The notes under the pieces were generated by a model. That model ran no database searches, was not told the DNA's origin, and worked only from the letters and a program-made list of their open reading frames with translations. Positions 16,344 to 24,716 of a stretch of DNA of 36,614 nucleotides are shown piece after piece. Origin of the DNA: CAMCFD01 sp965661355 (GTDB lineage: Bacteria; Pseudomonadota; Alphaproteobacteria; Rickettsiales; UBA1997); the NCBI GenBank assembly GCA_965661355.1, contig CBFIDI010000011.1, positions 1 through 36,614 of the forward strand. The letters run 5' to 3'. The translations under genes were made by a program, and so were the position numbers. How positions within the stretch are numbered: position 1 is the first letter of the stretch; every line of letters begins with the position of its first letter.

Positions 16344-17636
16344 CTATTTTCTAGCTAAGTAAAATACGGTTCTGACATAGCCAGCGAGTAAAATCAGATA
16401 AATTATTGAATAAACCACAAGCGTTAATTGAACATTTTCTGGTGCAATATTGGTAACCGCATCTTTTGTTTTTAAAATTCCACTAACAAGCCAAGGTTGG
16501 CGCCCAATTTCGGTAACATACCAGCCGGCAATTAAAGCAACCCAGCCGATAAAGCTAGTTAAAACATAAATTTTTGCTAACAAGTTGGGTAATATTTTCT
16601 TTTTTATGACAAAATAACAGCCAACAAAACTTGCAAAAATCATGACAAATGAACATGCGACCATAATTCTAAAAGCAAAGAAAACCGGAGCAACTGGCGG
16701 GTGGTTTCCTTCAAACTCTTCAAGGCCTTTTATCTCACCCTCAAGGTCGTGTGTTAAAATTAAACTTGCTAACTTTGGAATTTTAATTTCATATTTATTG
16801 CGTTTTTCTTCTTCGTCCGGAACCGCGAACAGAACCAGAGAAAGGCCTTTTTCTGTTTTCCAGGCGCCTTCCATTGCCGCAACTTTCTGTGGCTGGTGTT
16901 TCAAAGTATTTAAACCGTGATAATCACCAACAAAAACTTGCAAAGGACCTAAAATGGCCATTAAAATTAATATTGACTTTAGGCCAGATAAAATCATATC
17001 GTGTCTTTGACCCTTTAGCCATTTGTAAGATAAGACCCCGATTATTAAAAAGCCAGAAGTTAAAAATGATGCAATCAACATGTGGGCAACTCTGTATGGC
17101 ATTGAGGGGTTGAAAATAATTTTCAACCAATCTTGCGCATAAACTACGCCATCAATAATTTCATAGCCGTCCGGAGTGTGCATCCAGCTGTTTAAAGCTA
17201 AAATCCAAAAAGCTGAAAGCGTTGTGCCAAAAGCTACTAAAAATGTGGCTAAACTATGAACCCAAGGTTTGACTTTTCTAAAGCCAAAAAGCATAACTGC
17301 TAGAAATGTTGCTTCTAAGAAAAAGGCAGTTAATACTTCGTAAGCCAATAATGGCCCAGCAATATTTCCAACTTTATTCATAAATCCGGGCCAGTTGGTG
17401 CCAAATTGAAAAGACATAGTAACGCCCGAGACAACCCCCAGAGCAAAGCTAAGCGCAAAGATTTTGGTGAATAAAAAATATAGATCCATCCATCTTTCGT
17501 CCTTACTTTTGGTATATCTTAGTTTAAAAAACAGCAAGAACCAGCCCATTGCTATTGTTATTGTCGGAAATAAAATATGGAAGCTAATATTTGATGCGAA
17601 TTGTATTCTTGATAAGATTAATGTGTCCATAAGCAT
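16344..17636 (-). CDS. cydA: Cytochrome bd-type quinol oxidase subunit I (short Q-loop, CIO-like)
   Basis: The 430-residue protein keeps the haem and quinol residues: H20 and H185, M325, E100 and E108, K251 and E256 in QPQKVAAMEG, and GRQPW at 378-382. These correspond to E. coli H19, H186, M393, E99, E107, K252 and E257. The region between KVAAMEG and the next helix is short, so it belongs with the short-Q-loop, CioA-like enzymes. The third codon is also ATG (17630), and either start gives a plausible N-terminus. It is the catalytic subunit of a high-affinity terminal oxidase useful in low oxygen. It lies between the DUF3429 gene and cydB. Confidence 0.94.
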   Translation of the reverse strand: MLMDTLILSRIQFASNISFHILFPTITIAMGWFLLFFKLRYTKSKDERWMDLYFLFTKIFALSFALGVVSGVTMSFQFGTNWPGFMNKVGNIAGPLLAYEVLTAFFLEATFLAVMLFGFRKVKPWVHSLATFLVAFGTTLSAFWILALNSWMHTPDGYEIIDGVVYAQDWLKIIFNPSMPYRVAHMLIASFLTSGFLIIGVLSYKWLKGQRHDMILSGLKSILILMAILGPLQVFVGDYHGLNTLKHQPQKVAAMEGAWKTEKGLSLVLFAVPDEEEKRNKYEIKIPKLASLILTHDLEGEIKGLEEFEGNHPPVAPVFFAFRIMVACSFVMIFASFVGCYFVIKKKILPNLLAKIYVLTSFIGWVALIAGWYVTEIGRQPWLVSGILKTKDAVTNIAPENVQLTLVVYSIIYLILLAGYVRTVFYLARK

Positions 17637-17669
17637 TTACATTTTAAGTTAAGCAAAAAACAAAGACTT

Positions 17670-18182
17670 CTAGCTTTGTTTAAATATAATCTTTTCTGGA
17701 AATTTTTCACTTGCCGTGCATTTATAAACTGTGTTGTCAATTGAAAGGGATAAAAATATAATGACTAAAGTCGTTGCTTTGCAGCGCATTTTTAGAAAAT
17801 CTGAATTAATAAATTTATTGAAAAAATAGGTTTCTATTATCGTTAAAATTAAAAAACCAATTATTAAAAAGATTTTTATTAAGTTGTAATTTTCGAAAAT
17901 AGATAAAACTAACCAAGCATAAATCTGTAGAAAAACAGAAAATATTAGTAATTTATCATAAAAATTATTTACTTTATCATTTTTGTTTACTTGGCTAATA
18001 GCAGATCCAAAATAGACACCGCTAATAAATGAAAAAATAAGAGCCGCGTAATATGATAAAATTCTCGCCGAGTCAATTTCAAAAATTGCAATGTTAAATA
18101 AATCAAGTAAAGAAAAAGCAATGAAAGGAGCTAGGCCTAGATAAGTTAATATTTCAGCATTTTTTATTTTTTCAAAATTCAT
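17670..18182 (-). CDS. DUF3429-type small membrane protein
   Basis: The 170-residue protein has about five hydrophobic helices. The N-terminal half looks like the DUF3429 family (LTYLGLAPFIAF, then YYAALIFSFISGVYFGSAIS). The function of the family is unknown. Here it heads the cydAB transcription unit, with the promoter at 18235-18263, which suggests a link to the oxidase or to membrane energetics. Hydrophobic proteins are easily over-assigned, so family confidence is moderate. Confidence 0.72.
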   Translation of the reverse strand: MNFEKIKNAEILTYLGLAPFIAFSLLDLFNIAIFEIDSARILSYYAALIFSFISGVYFGSAISQVNKNDKVNNFYDKLLIFSVFLQIYAWLVLSIFENYNLIKIFLIIGFLILTIIETYFFNKFINSDFLKMRCKATTLVIIFLSLSIDNTVYKCTASEKFPEKIIFKQS

Positions 18183-18234
18183 AAAATATTAATTTGTTGA
18201 AATTAAAAAACTAATAGCTTTAAATATAGTCAAA

Positions 18235-18263
18235 ATTATAGCTTTGCTTTAGGAAAAATACAA
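18235..18263 (-). promoter_or_regulatory. Promoter of the DUF3429-cydA-cydB unit
   Basis: On the minus strand TTGTAT (18263-18258), a 17-base spacer and TATAAT (18240-18235) match the sigma-70 consensus well. The first gene begins about 52 bases downstream. Confidence 0.7.
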
Positions 18264-18332
18264 GATTAATTTGAATTAATAGCCTTAAAAAGTTAAAAAA
18301 TATTGTTAAAGACTTGATAATGGTAAATTAAT

Positions 18333-18360
18333 TTGACTTTTTTGCTATAAAAAGTATTAT
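18333..18360 (+). promoter_or_regulatory. Promoter of the TetR-type regulator gene
   Basis: TTGACT (18333-18338), a 16-base spacer and TATTAT (18355-18360) form a good sigma-70-type promoter. The expected start is about 100 bases before the ATG. Its -10 box is embedded in the palindrome at 18354-18375. Confidence 0.6.
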
Positions 18361-18375
18361 TTGGTATAATAATAC
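18354..18375. promoter_or_regulatory. Candidate TetR-type operator
   Basis: GTATTATT-TGGTAT-AATAATAC is a perfect 8-bp inverted repeat over 22 bases. It covers the -10 box and start region of the adjacent regulator gene, the usual place for autorepression by TetR proteins. Confidence 0.5.
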
Positions 18376-18471
18376 AAAATTGATTGTCTTTTTAAAGAAG
18401 GCTAATTGATTTTTATAGATTTCTTACAAAAAACTCAGGCTAATATTTAAGTTAAATTAATTAAAAATATT

Positions 18472-19110
18472 ATGGATCAAGAAAAGCCAAAATTAGGTAG
18501 ACCTGTTAGCGTTAAGAAAAAAGAAAATATTTTAAAAGCCGCGCAAAATCTATTTCATAAGCGTGGCTTTGATGGTGTTACAATGGACGAAATTGCTAAG
18601 CGCGCTGGCGTTGTTAAAGCAACCTTGTATAACCAATTTAATGACAAAGAAAATCTTTTTATCGAAATGATGAAAAGCTCAATTCAGGGCTTAGACAGTA
18701 AAGTAGATGTTGAGGAATTAATGAATGGCAAAAATATTGAAGAAATATTGATTGATGTCGGTCAAAGGCTTATTCTATTTTTAGAATCTGACGATGTAAG
18801 AAACTCTCAGCGGTTAATGATAATGCAATCTAGTCGTCACAAGAAATTGGCTGAGCTTTTTATGGAAAATGGACCATTTAGAATTCAAAAAATTATTGCC
18901 CAAATTCTTGAAAAATCAAAAGAAAGAGGCGAAATATCAATTAACAATCCTAGTAAAAAAGCCGGATATTTTATTATGAGTTTAGTTAATATGAATTGCT
19001 TTGAAATGTTGATGGGCCTGTCTAAAAAAAGAGACAAAATACAAGTTAGAAACGATGTTGTTGATGTGGTAAAGTTTTTTCTAAGAGCGATGAAGCAGGG
19101 CAAATCTTAA
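18472..19110 (+). CDS. TetR/AcrR-family transcriptional regulator
   Basis: The 212-residue protein has the TetR DNA-binding domain at about residues 16-62: ILKAAQNLFHKRGFDGVTMD, then EIAKRAGVVKATLYNQFNDK with the usual recognition helix and the Y..F..K finish. The C-terminal ligand-binding domain is diverse, so the inducer is unknown. The N-terminal KLGRPVSVKKKE is a common AcrR-type start. It is divergent from the cydAB unit and probably represses itself through the palindrome at 18354-18375. Control of the cydAB unit or of an efflux operon is possible but not shown. Confidence 0.9.
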   Translation: MDQEKPKLGRPVSVKKKENILKAAQNLFHKRGFDGVTMDEIAKRAGVVKATLYNQFNDKENLFIEMMKSSIQGLDSKVDVEELMNGKNIEEILIDVGQRLILFLESDDVRNSQRLMIMQSSRHKKLAELFMENGPFRIQKIIAQILEKSKERGEISINNPSKKAGYFIMSLVNMNCFEMLMGLSKKRDKIQVRNDVVDVVKFFLRAMKQGKS

Positions 19111-19162
19111 TCTTGCCTTAATATTTGCTTGTTATAAATTAGTAAAAAATATATCTTTTAGT

Positions 19163-19285
19163 TATCCAAGTCTTATCTTTAAATGTTAGTTAAGGGTTAA
19201 ATAAATGAGCCATATCCAGTTATTATTTTAAGTTTTTTATAGCGAATTTAGCAATTTGGTTTTTATAGATGGGTCTTGATGTATA
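19163..19285. repeat. Degenerate MITE-family element
   Basis: The left end TATCCAAGTCTTATCTTTAA, followed by ATGTTAGTTAAGGGTTAAATAA, matches the inverted right end of the 12107-12268 element (TACCAAGCCCCATCTTTAAA, then TATTAATTTAGGGCTAAATAA). The right end TAGATGGGTCTTGATGTATAA matches AGATGGGGCTTGGTATAA. The centre is shorter than in the 162-bp copy. Confidence 0.5.
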
Positions 19286-19308
19286 AAAATTTAACTTTTT
19301 AATTGACC

Positions 19309-19344
19309 ATTTATCCGTTAAAATTTAATCAATAAAATAATCGT
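19309..19344 (+). repeat. 36-bp direct repeat, copy 1
   Basis: The 36 bases beginning ATTTATCCGTTAAAATTTAA are identical to those at 19636-19671. No spacer periodicity or further identical copies were seen, so this is not a CRISPR. Confidence 0.75.
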
Positions 19345-19635
19345 TAAAGCTTCTATATTATAATCGATATTACTCATTTTTTGCAATATTTTCTAAATTA
19401 ACCTGATAAAGTTTTTTATTCTCTAGTGATCAATTGTAAAATTCAAATGGTATAATATTAACTTTTTATTATTAAGTCAGTTAAGTTAATTTTTAGGTTG
19501 CTTCTTTTTAGTTTAAATTCCCATATATTGATATATCTTTTTATTTCAAATTTATCCTTAAACAGATTGTTTTATTTAAAAAATAGTGAAATAACTAAAA
19601 GCTGGCCTAATATTATTTTTATTACGCAAATAAAT

Positions 19636-19671
19636 ATTTATCCGTTAAAATTTAATCAATAAAATAATCGT
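19636..19671 (+). repeat. 36-bp direct repeat, copy 2
   Basis: Identical to 19309-19344, with an offset of 327 bases between starts. The sequence on either side differs between the two copies. A distant relative may be present near 1331-1365. Confidence 0.75.
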
Positions 19672-19794
19672 CGAAAATTAGTTATCTTATTAAGGTTATT
19701 TTACTTAAATTATTGCTAAATATTGAAAACTTTACTTGATATTTTACAGTCTTATTTATAAGATTTTATTTTCATTTCAATAATTAATTACTCC

Positions 19795-21276
19795 ATGAAT
19801 TTAGACAGGGTCAAAAAAGAATGGTTTTCTAATGTTAAAGGCGATATTTTATCGGGCTCGGTTGTGGCAATGGCCTTAATACCCGAGGCAATTGCATTTT
19901 CAATTATCGCCGGGGTTGACCCCAAGGTTGGTTTATATGCGTCATTTTGTATTGCCGTCGTAATTTCTTTCGTTGGCGCTAGGCCAGCTATGATTTCGGC
20001 TGCAACCGGAGCCATGGCATTAGTTATGGTCGATTTAGTTAGTGATCACGGTTTGCAATATTTATTCGCAGCAACAATTTTAACCGGAATAATTCAAATT
20101 TTGGCCGGTATTCTAAAGTTAGGTTCGCTTTTGCGATATGTTTCAAAGTCTGTAATGACGGGTTTTGTTAATGCTTTGGCTATTTTGATATTCATGGCTC
20201 AATTACCCGAGCTCGTGAATGTTTCGTGGCATGTTTATGCGCTTGTAATAATTGGCTTAATGATAATTTATTTACTTCCCTATATCACAAAATCGGTTCC
20301 TTCACCCCTAATTGCAATAATTTCAATTACTGCTTTTGTTATTTTCTACGAAATAGACATCAGAACGGTTGGCGACATGGGTAATTTGCCAAGTGAATTG
20401 CCAAAGTTTTTCATTCCTGATGTTCCTTTTAACTTCGAGACTTTGAAAATAATTCTGCCTTATGCTATAACCTTAGCAGCAGTTGGCTTGCTTGAATCTT
20501 TAATGACAGCTTCTATTGTCGACGATTTAACCGACACCAAAAGTAATAAATCTGTCGAATGTTCGGGTCAAGGAATCTCAAATTTTATTGCCGGATTTTT
20601 TGGCTCAATGGCTGGTTGCGCCATGATAGGGCAATCGGTAATTAATGTTAAATCTGGTGGAAGAGGTCGTTTATCAACCTTTTTTGCTGGTGCATTTTTG
20701 CTGTTCTTAATATTAGTACTTGAAGATTTTGTACGCCAAATACCTATGGCTGCCCTAGTTGCCGTTATGATTATGGTTTCTGTCGGAACTTTCAGTTGGA
20801 AATCTATTAAGGATTTAAAAACCGCGCCAAAAAGCTCTTCTTTGGTTATGATTTTGACTGTTGCAGTTGTTGTGTTTACTCATAATTTAGCGCTTGGTGT
20901 TTTTGTTGGCGTGTTGCTAAGTTCATTATTTTTTGTCCGCAAAGTTTCCGAGTTGTTTATTGTTAAATCTAATATTTCTGTTGACAAGCAAGTTAGAACT
21001 TATGATATTTATGGTCAGTTATTCTTTGCTTCATCCGATAAATTCATTAATTCTTTTGACTTTAAGGAGGTGGTAAATAAAATTATAATTAATGTCAAAA
21101 GCTCTCATTTCTGGGATATTTCTGCCGTTGGCGCACTTGACAAAGTTGTATTAAAATTTAGGCGCGAAGGTTGCGAAGTTGAAGTTAAAGGCCTTAACGA
21201 AGCCAGCACAACAATAATAGACAAATTGGCAGTTTACGACAAACCAGAATCGGTTGAAATTTTAACCAAAAAATAA
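19795..21276 (+). CDS. SulP/SLC26-family anion transporter with STAS domain
   Basis: The 493-residue protein opens with the SulP core (GDILSGSVVAMALIPEAIAF, GLYASF, and an AATGAMA segment). The membrane domain runs to about residue 385, and a C-terminal STAS domain to about 490 contains HFWDISAVGALDKV. SulP proteins move sulfate, bicarbonate or dicarboxylates, often with sodium or protons; the substrate cannot be fixed here. The gene is followed after 37 bases by a universal-stress-protein gene, a pairing seen for other SulP genes, so the two are probably one unit. Confidence 0.9.
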   Translation: MNLDRVKKEWFSNVKGDILSGSVVAMALIPEAIAFSIIAGVDPKVGLYASFCIAVVISFVGARPAMISAATGAMALVMVDLVSDHGLQYLFAATILTGIIQILAGILKLGSLLRYVSKSVMTGFVNALAILIFMAQLPELVNVSWHVYALVIIGLMIIYLLPYITKSVPSPLIAIISITAFVIFYEIDIRTVGDMGNLPSELPKFFIPDVPFNFETLKIILPYAITLAAVGLLESLMTASIVDDLTDTKSNKSVECSGQGISNFIAGFFGSMAGCAMIGQSVINVKSGGRGRLSTFFAGAFLLFLILVLEDFVRQIPMAALVAVMIMVSVGTFSWKSIKDLKTAPKSSSLVMILTVAVVVFTHNLALGVFVGVLLSSLFFVRKVSELFIVKSNISVDKQVRTYDIYGQLFFASSDKFINSFDFKEVVNKIIINVKSSHFWDISAVGALDKVVLKFRREGCEVEVKGLNEASTTIIDKLAVYDKPESVEILTKK

Positions 21277-21313
21277 ATTGTTAAGGCGAGTTACATAAAA
21301 TAAATAATTTATA

Positions 21314-22189
21314 ATGAAAAATATTCTAGCAGCAATCGACAACTCTTCTTATCTTGACTCTATATGCAAATTGGCGATATTTTTCGCCAATAAAACGGGT
21401 GCAAAAATATCACTATTTCACACCGGTACAATCAATAGTAATTCTAATTCAAGTCAAGATTTAAGTGGAACCATAGGTTTTGACGCTCAAGATAACTTGC
21501 TTCATGAATTATCTGAAATTGACGAAAAAAAATCTAGGCAAGAACAGAAAAAGGGGTGGGTTGTTTTAAAAGAGGCGGAAAATATTATTCAAGATTATAA
21601 AAAATTAGATTACGAAAAAATACATAAGAAAGGGGCTTTAGTTGAAAATATCAAAGATTTACAAACTGATTTCGATTTGCTTATCCTAGGAAAAAGAGGC
21701 GTCGACCACGAAGAATCTGATGAAGATTTAGGTTTTAACATCGCTAAAATTATAAAACAGGTAAATAAACCAACTTTAATTGCCAGTCAAAATTCAGTAA
21801 TCAATTACCGCGGCGTAAAAAGCTTTTTATTATGTTATGATGGTAGTAAACCGGCTGAAAAAATACTTAATGTTGTTTGCAAAACTAGTTTATTGAAATC
21901 TATGCAGTGCCATTTATTAACAATTGGCGAGAATAACGAAAAAAATAAATCAGAACTAGAAAAAGCGCGCTTAAAGCTTGAATCTTGTGGCTTTGGTGTT
22001 AAGTCCTTAGTTGCAGAGGCCAAGCAGCAAGAAGTGCAGGAAGTTGTGAAGAAATATATACAAAAAAATTCAATAAATATATTAGCAATGGGTGCCTTTG
22101 GCCATTCTGCTGTTAGAGATTTCTTTTTAGGCAGTACAACTAAAGCTTTAATTAAAGAAGTTGAAATTCCTATTCTTATAATGCATTAA
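21314..22189 (+). CDS. Tandem-domain universal stress protein (UspA family)
   Basis: The 291-residue protein has two Usp domains, about 1-160 and 165-291. The second keeps the ATP-binding pattern GAFGHSAVRDFFLGSTT (G-x2-G-x9-G-S/T). The first has only a partial version (LGKRGVDHEES...), so probably one nucleotide site is intact. It is cytoplasmic. It lies directly after the SulP gene and may act as its stress or nucleotide-sensing partner; this is inference from adjacency. It converges with the secretion-like operon, leaving only 13 bases between stops. Confidence 0.87.
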   Translation: MKNILAAIDNSSYLDSICKLAIFFANKTGAKISLFHTGTINSNSNSSQDLSGTIGFDAQDNLLHELSEIDEKKSRQEQKKGWVVLKEAENIIQDYKKLDYEKIHKKGALVENIKDLQTDFDLLILGKRGVDHEESDEDLGFNIAKIIKQVNKPTLIASQNSVINYRGVKSFLLCYDGSKPAEKILNVVCKTSLLKSMQCHLLTIGENNEKNKSELEKARLKLESCGFGVKSLVAEAKQQEVQEVVKKYIQKNSINILAMGAFGHSAVRDFFLGSTTKALIKEVEIPILIMH

Positions 22190-22202
22190 TTTATTAGTAA
22201 TT

Positions 22203-23630
22203 TTACAAATCCAGGAAGGCCGTTGCTTCATATTCTGCTATTTTCTTGAAATAATCACCCACCATAATTGCATTTGTTATTTGCGCCGATGCTGTGTTTT
22301 GCTCGCGCATATTTATCAAGAAAAAGTCACTTCCGCCACGATTAAATCTGGTTTTTTCGGCATTTTCTAATTTAACTGAAAACTCAACTTCTTTTTTTAG
22401 ATTTTCATGCATTTGCACAATTGCGTTGACAGAGTTCTGAATTTGCAGCAAATTAACTTTGGCGCTTTGCAACATAAGCTTTTCTTCATATTTTATTTTG
22501 TCTATTTTAGCTTTGCTTTTATTTATTTCCCCTTTTGCCATTCTTCTTTGCAGCGGCATTTCAAAATCTAAGCGCACTTCGTTTTTTGTTTGTCCCAATT
22601 TTTCATTTTGATTTGCAATATCGTTTGAAGCTTTAAATTTAACATCTAGTTTTGGTTTATAAAGATTTCGTGCTTGTTTTAAATTTTGACTTTCTTTTTG
22701 TTGCGAAATATCAATTATTTTCAAGGGTGCGCTTCTTGATTTTAAAGTTGCTAAATCGGTGTTAATTTTTTGATCATTAAATATTGTTAAATTTTGATAT
22801 AGATCAATTTCAGGCAACCTAGAATTTTTTACCATTATTGGTTCGCCATTTTTGTCGCGGTAAAACAAAGATAGATAAATTGCAGCATTTTCAAATTTTT
22901 GCCTTGCTTTTATCATCGAAGTTTTTCTACTTAGTGCATTTCTTTCATTTTCAAGTAATATTATTGACGCAATATCTCCTTTTTCAACTCTTACTTCAAG
23001 TTGTTTATTTCTTTTTATGGCCAACTTATATAATTCTTTATAAATTTCGTAAATCTGCCCGCTAATAATCCAGTTGTAATATGATTTCTTGGCATCTTGC
23101 CTTATTTTATTTTTGATATTTAGCAATGCTAGTTTACTTTCTTCAAGGCTAAGTCGGGCAAGAATAAGTTTTAGTCGAGATTTATCGATCATTGAATTTT
23201 GTAATAATGAAAAACTGGCCTCAGCTCTAAACTCTCCGTCTTGGCTAGTGATATTTTGGGTTTCGTGATTTTCGAAATTATGAAATGATTTACGGTAACC
23301 AAGAGACATTTTACTGCCTAAAAAAGCATTATTTTTTGCGAGTTGCGTGTCGGTATATTCGCCATCATAGTAACCTCTGGTTTTGTTAACATATTGCTGT
23401 CTAAGGCGTATATCAAAAAACCCTTTGCTGGCAAGAACAGAGCCTTCTGCCATTTTAATTTCTTCGTAAAGCGCTAATACTTTAGGATAGTTAGTTACCG
23501 CAGAGTTTACAACTTCTTGTAAGGTTAATTTTTGATCTTGTATTTCTCTTTCAGCGGCGTAAGAATTTGCATAACAAAAAAACAAAGAAAATATTAATAA
23601 GGCTGTTTTTATAAAAAGGGCTTTGTTCAT
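22203..23630 (-). CDS. TolC-family outer-membrane channel of a type-I-secretion-like operon
   Basis: I choose the ATG at 23630 (MNKALFIKTALLIFSLFFCY...) because it gives a standard signal peptide ending near SYAAE. A longer frame to 23753 would overlap the HlyD gene and add 41 unrelated residues. The mature protein of about 450 residues has the TolC periplasmic coiled-coil character, beginning with LTLQEVVNSAVTNYPKV. It is the last gene of an ABC-HlyD-TolC order, starting seven bases after the HlyD stop. It is clearly different from the NodT-type lipoprotein at 8820-10280. It should be the outer-membrane duct of the exporter. Confidence 0.83.
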   Translation of the reverse strand: MNKALFIKTALLIFSLFFCYANSYAAEREIQDQKLTLQEVVNSAVTNYPKVLALYEEIKMAEGSVLASKGFFDIRLRQQYVNKTRGYYDGEYTDTQLAKNNAFLGSKMSLGYRKSFHNFENHETQNITSQDGEFRAEASFSLLQNSMIDKSRLKLILARLSLEESKLALLNIKNKIRQDAKKSYYNWIISGQIYEIYKELYKLAIKRNKQLEVRVEKGDIASIILLENERNALSRKTSMIKARQKFENAAIYLSLFYRDKNGEPIMVKNSRLPEIDLYQNLTIFNDQKINTDLATLKSRSAPLKIIDISQQKESQNLKQARNLYKPKLDVKFKASNDIANQNEKLGQTKNEVRLDFEMPLQRRMAKGEINKSKAKIDKIKYEEKLMLQSAKVNLLQIQNSVNAIVQMHENLKKEVEFSVKLENAEKTRFNRGGSDFFLINMREQNTASAQITNAIMVGDYFKKIAEYEATAFLDL

Positions 23631-23637
23631 TAATTTG

Positions 23638-24672
23638 CTACATATTATAAATAGGCTTTGGCAACGATTCTTTATTTTGAATTTTATCTTGATCAAATTT
23701 TGGTGGAAAATTGTTAATTTGACGCCATAATTCATAACCAAGCTGCACTTCATTCATTAGTACCCAGCCATAAACCTTTGCTTGGTGACGCAAAAATCTC
23801 TTATCGGGCCAATCGTCATTTTCGTCTTGAACAACAATAATTCTGAATTTGCCATTTTCTGAGGCCGAAGCATCAACAGCAGCGACAATCCCGCCAAAAG
23901 TTCCAATTGCGACCGAGGGCCAGCCACTAAACTGAACCGCTGGCCACCCTTCAAATTGTATGCGAACTCTTCTTCCGGGGTAAATTAGCGAAATATCGTT
24001 GCCACTAACATAAAGTTCGACAGCAGGGTTTTTAAGGCTTGGTGCAAATGTTGCTAATTTTGCGCCAGCTTTAACAATTGTGGTGCTGTCGCCAGCCAGC
24101 AATTTTAAAATTGTTCCGTCTTTTGGTGCGTAAATAACTTGACTCGCTTGGCGCGAAAGTTTGACTTCGGCTTCTGCCAAATCGGCAGCGGCGCTTTCTT
24201 CAGAGCTTAGCAGTTTTTTATATTCAATTTTAGCCTTTTCGAAATCTTTTCTGGAACTAAGACCCTTATTAAATAAGTCTTCTTGGCGCATAAAATTTAT
24301 TTTTGCTGTTTCAGAAGCGATTTTTGCAACTTCATATTTTCTTCCTTTAGCGTTGCGTTGCGTTTCCACTCTTTGTAAAATTAATGGGTCATTATCGACA
24401 ATTTCAACCAACTTATCACCCTTCTTAACAAAAGCACCGTCGCGAACATGCCATTTTTTAATTCTGCCATCAACCGTTGCATGAATTGCTTGCGCTCTAT
24501 CATTGGGATCAATTGCAATAACATAACCAAAGCCTTTAGAAGTTTGAATCCAGGGTGAAATTGTTAGAACCAAGACAGTCAGAGTGAAAACCGTTAAAAT
24601 AATTTTGGGTAAAATCACCGACACCCTTGGAATATGAATTTGTGATAATGTTTTAAAATCTTTGTTACTCAT
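23638..24672 (-). CDS. HlyD-family periplasmic adaptor
   Basis: The 344-residue protein has one N-terminal transmembrane helix (about 21-43). A lipoyl-like half follows with IHATVDGRIKKWHVRDGAFV, then an Ala/Glu/Lys-rich hairpin (about 100-170), a second lipoyl half (IYAPKDGTILKLLAGDSTTI) and a beta-barrel region. It should connect the inner-membrane ABC protein with the TolC-like channel. It lies 44 bases after the ABC gene and seven bases before the TolC gene, in one operon read from 26437. Confidence 0.87.
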   Translation of the reverse strand: MSNKDFKTLSQIHIPRVSVILPKIILTVFTLTVLVLTISPWIQTSKGFGYVIAIDPNDRAQAIHATVDGRIKKWHVRDGAFVKKGDKLVEIVDNDPLILQRVETQRNAKGRKYEVAKIASETAKINFMRQEDLFNKGLSSRKDFEKAKIEYKKLLSSEESAAADLAEAEVKLSRQASQVIYAPKDGTILKLLAGDSTTIVKAGAKLATFAPSLKNPAVELYVSGNDISLIYPGRRVRIQFEGWPAVQFSGWPSVAIGTFGGIVAAVDASASENGKFRIIVVQDENDDWPDKRFLRHQAKVYGWVLMNEVQLGYELWRQINNFPPKFDQDKIQNKESLPKPIYNM

Positions 24673-24716
24673 TTTTTAACAAATATTGTCTAATTTTATT
24701 TAAATTTTTTAATTCT

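Larger units (their letters stand above)
19111..19794. other. 684-bp repeat-containing spacer before the SulP gene
   Basis: No coding frame was recognised. The spacer holds a degenerate MITE (about 19163-19285) and two identical 36-bp repeats (19309-19344 and 19636-19671). A loose promoter candidate for the SulP gene is TTGATA (about 19737) with TATAAG 15 bases later. Confidence 0.5.

Noticed and set aside
19309..19671. CRISPR array from the 36-bp repeats
   Set aside because: Only two copies occur, 327 bases apart, with no regular spacers or cas genes.
23631..23753. N-terminal extension of the TolC-like gene
   Set aside because: It overlaps the HlyD gene, lacks a signal sequence, and the internal ATG at 23630 gives a standard signal peptide.
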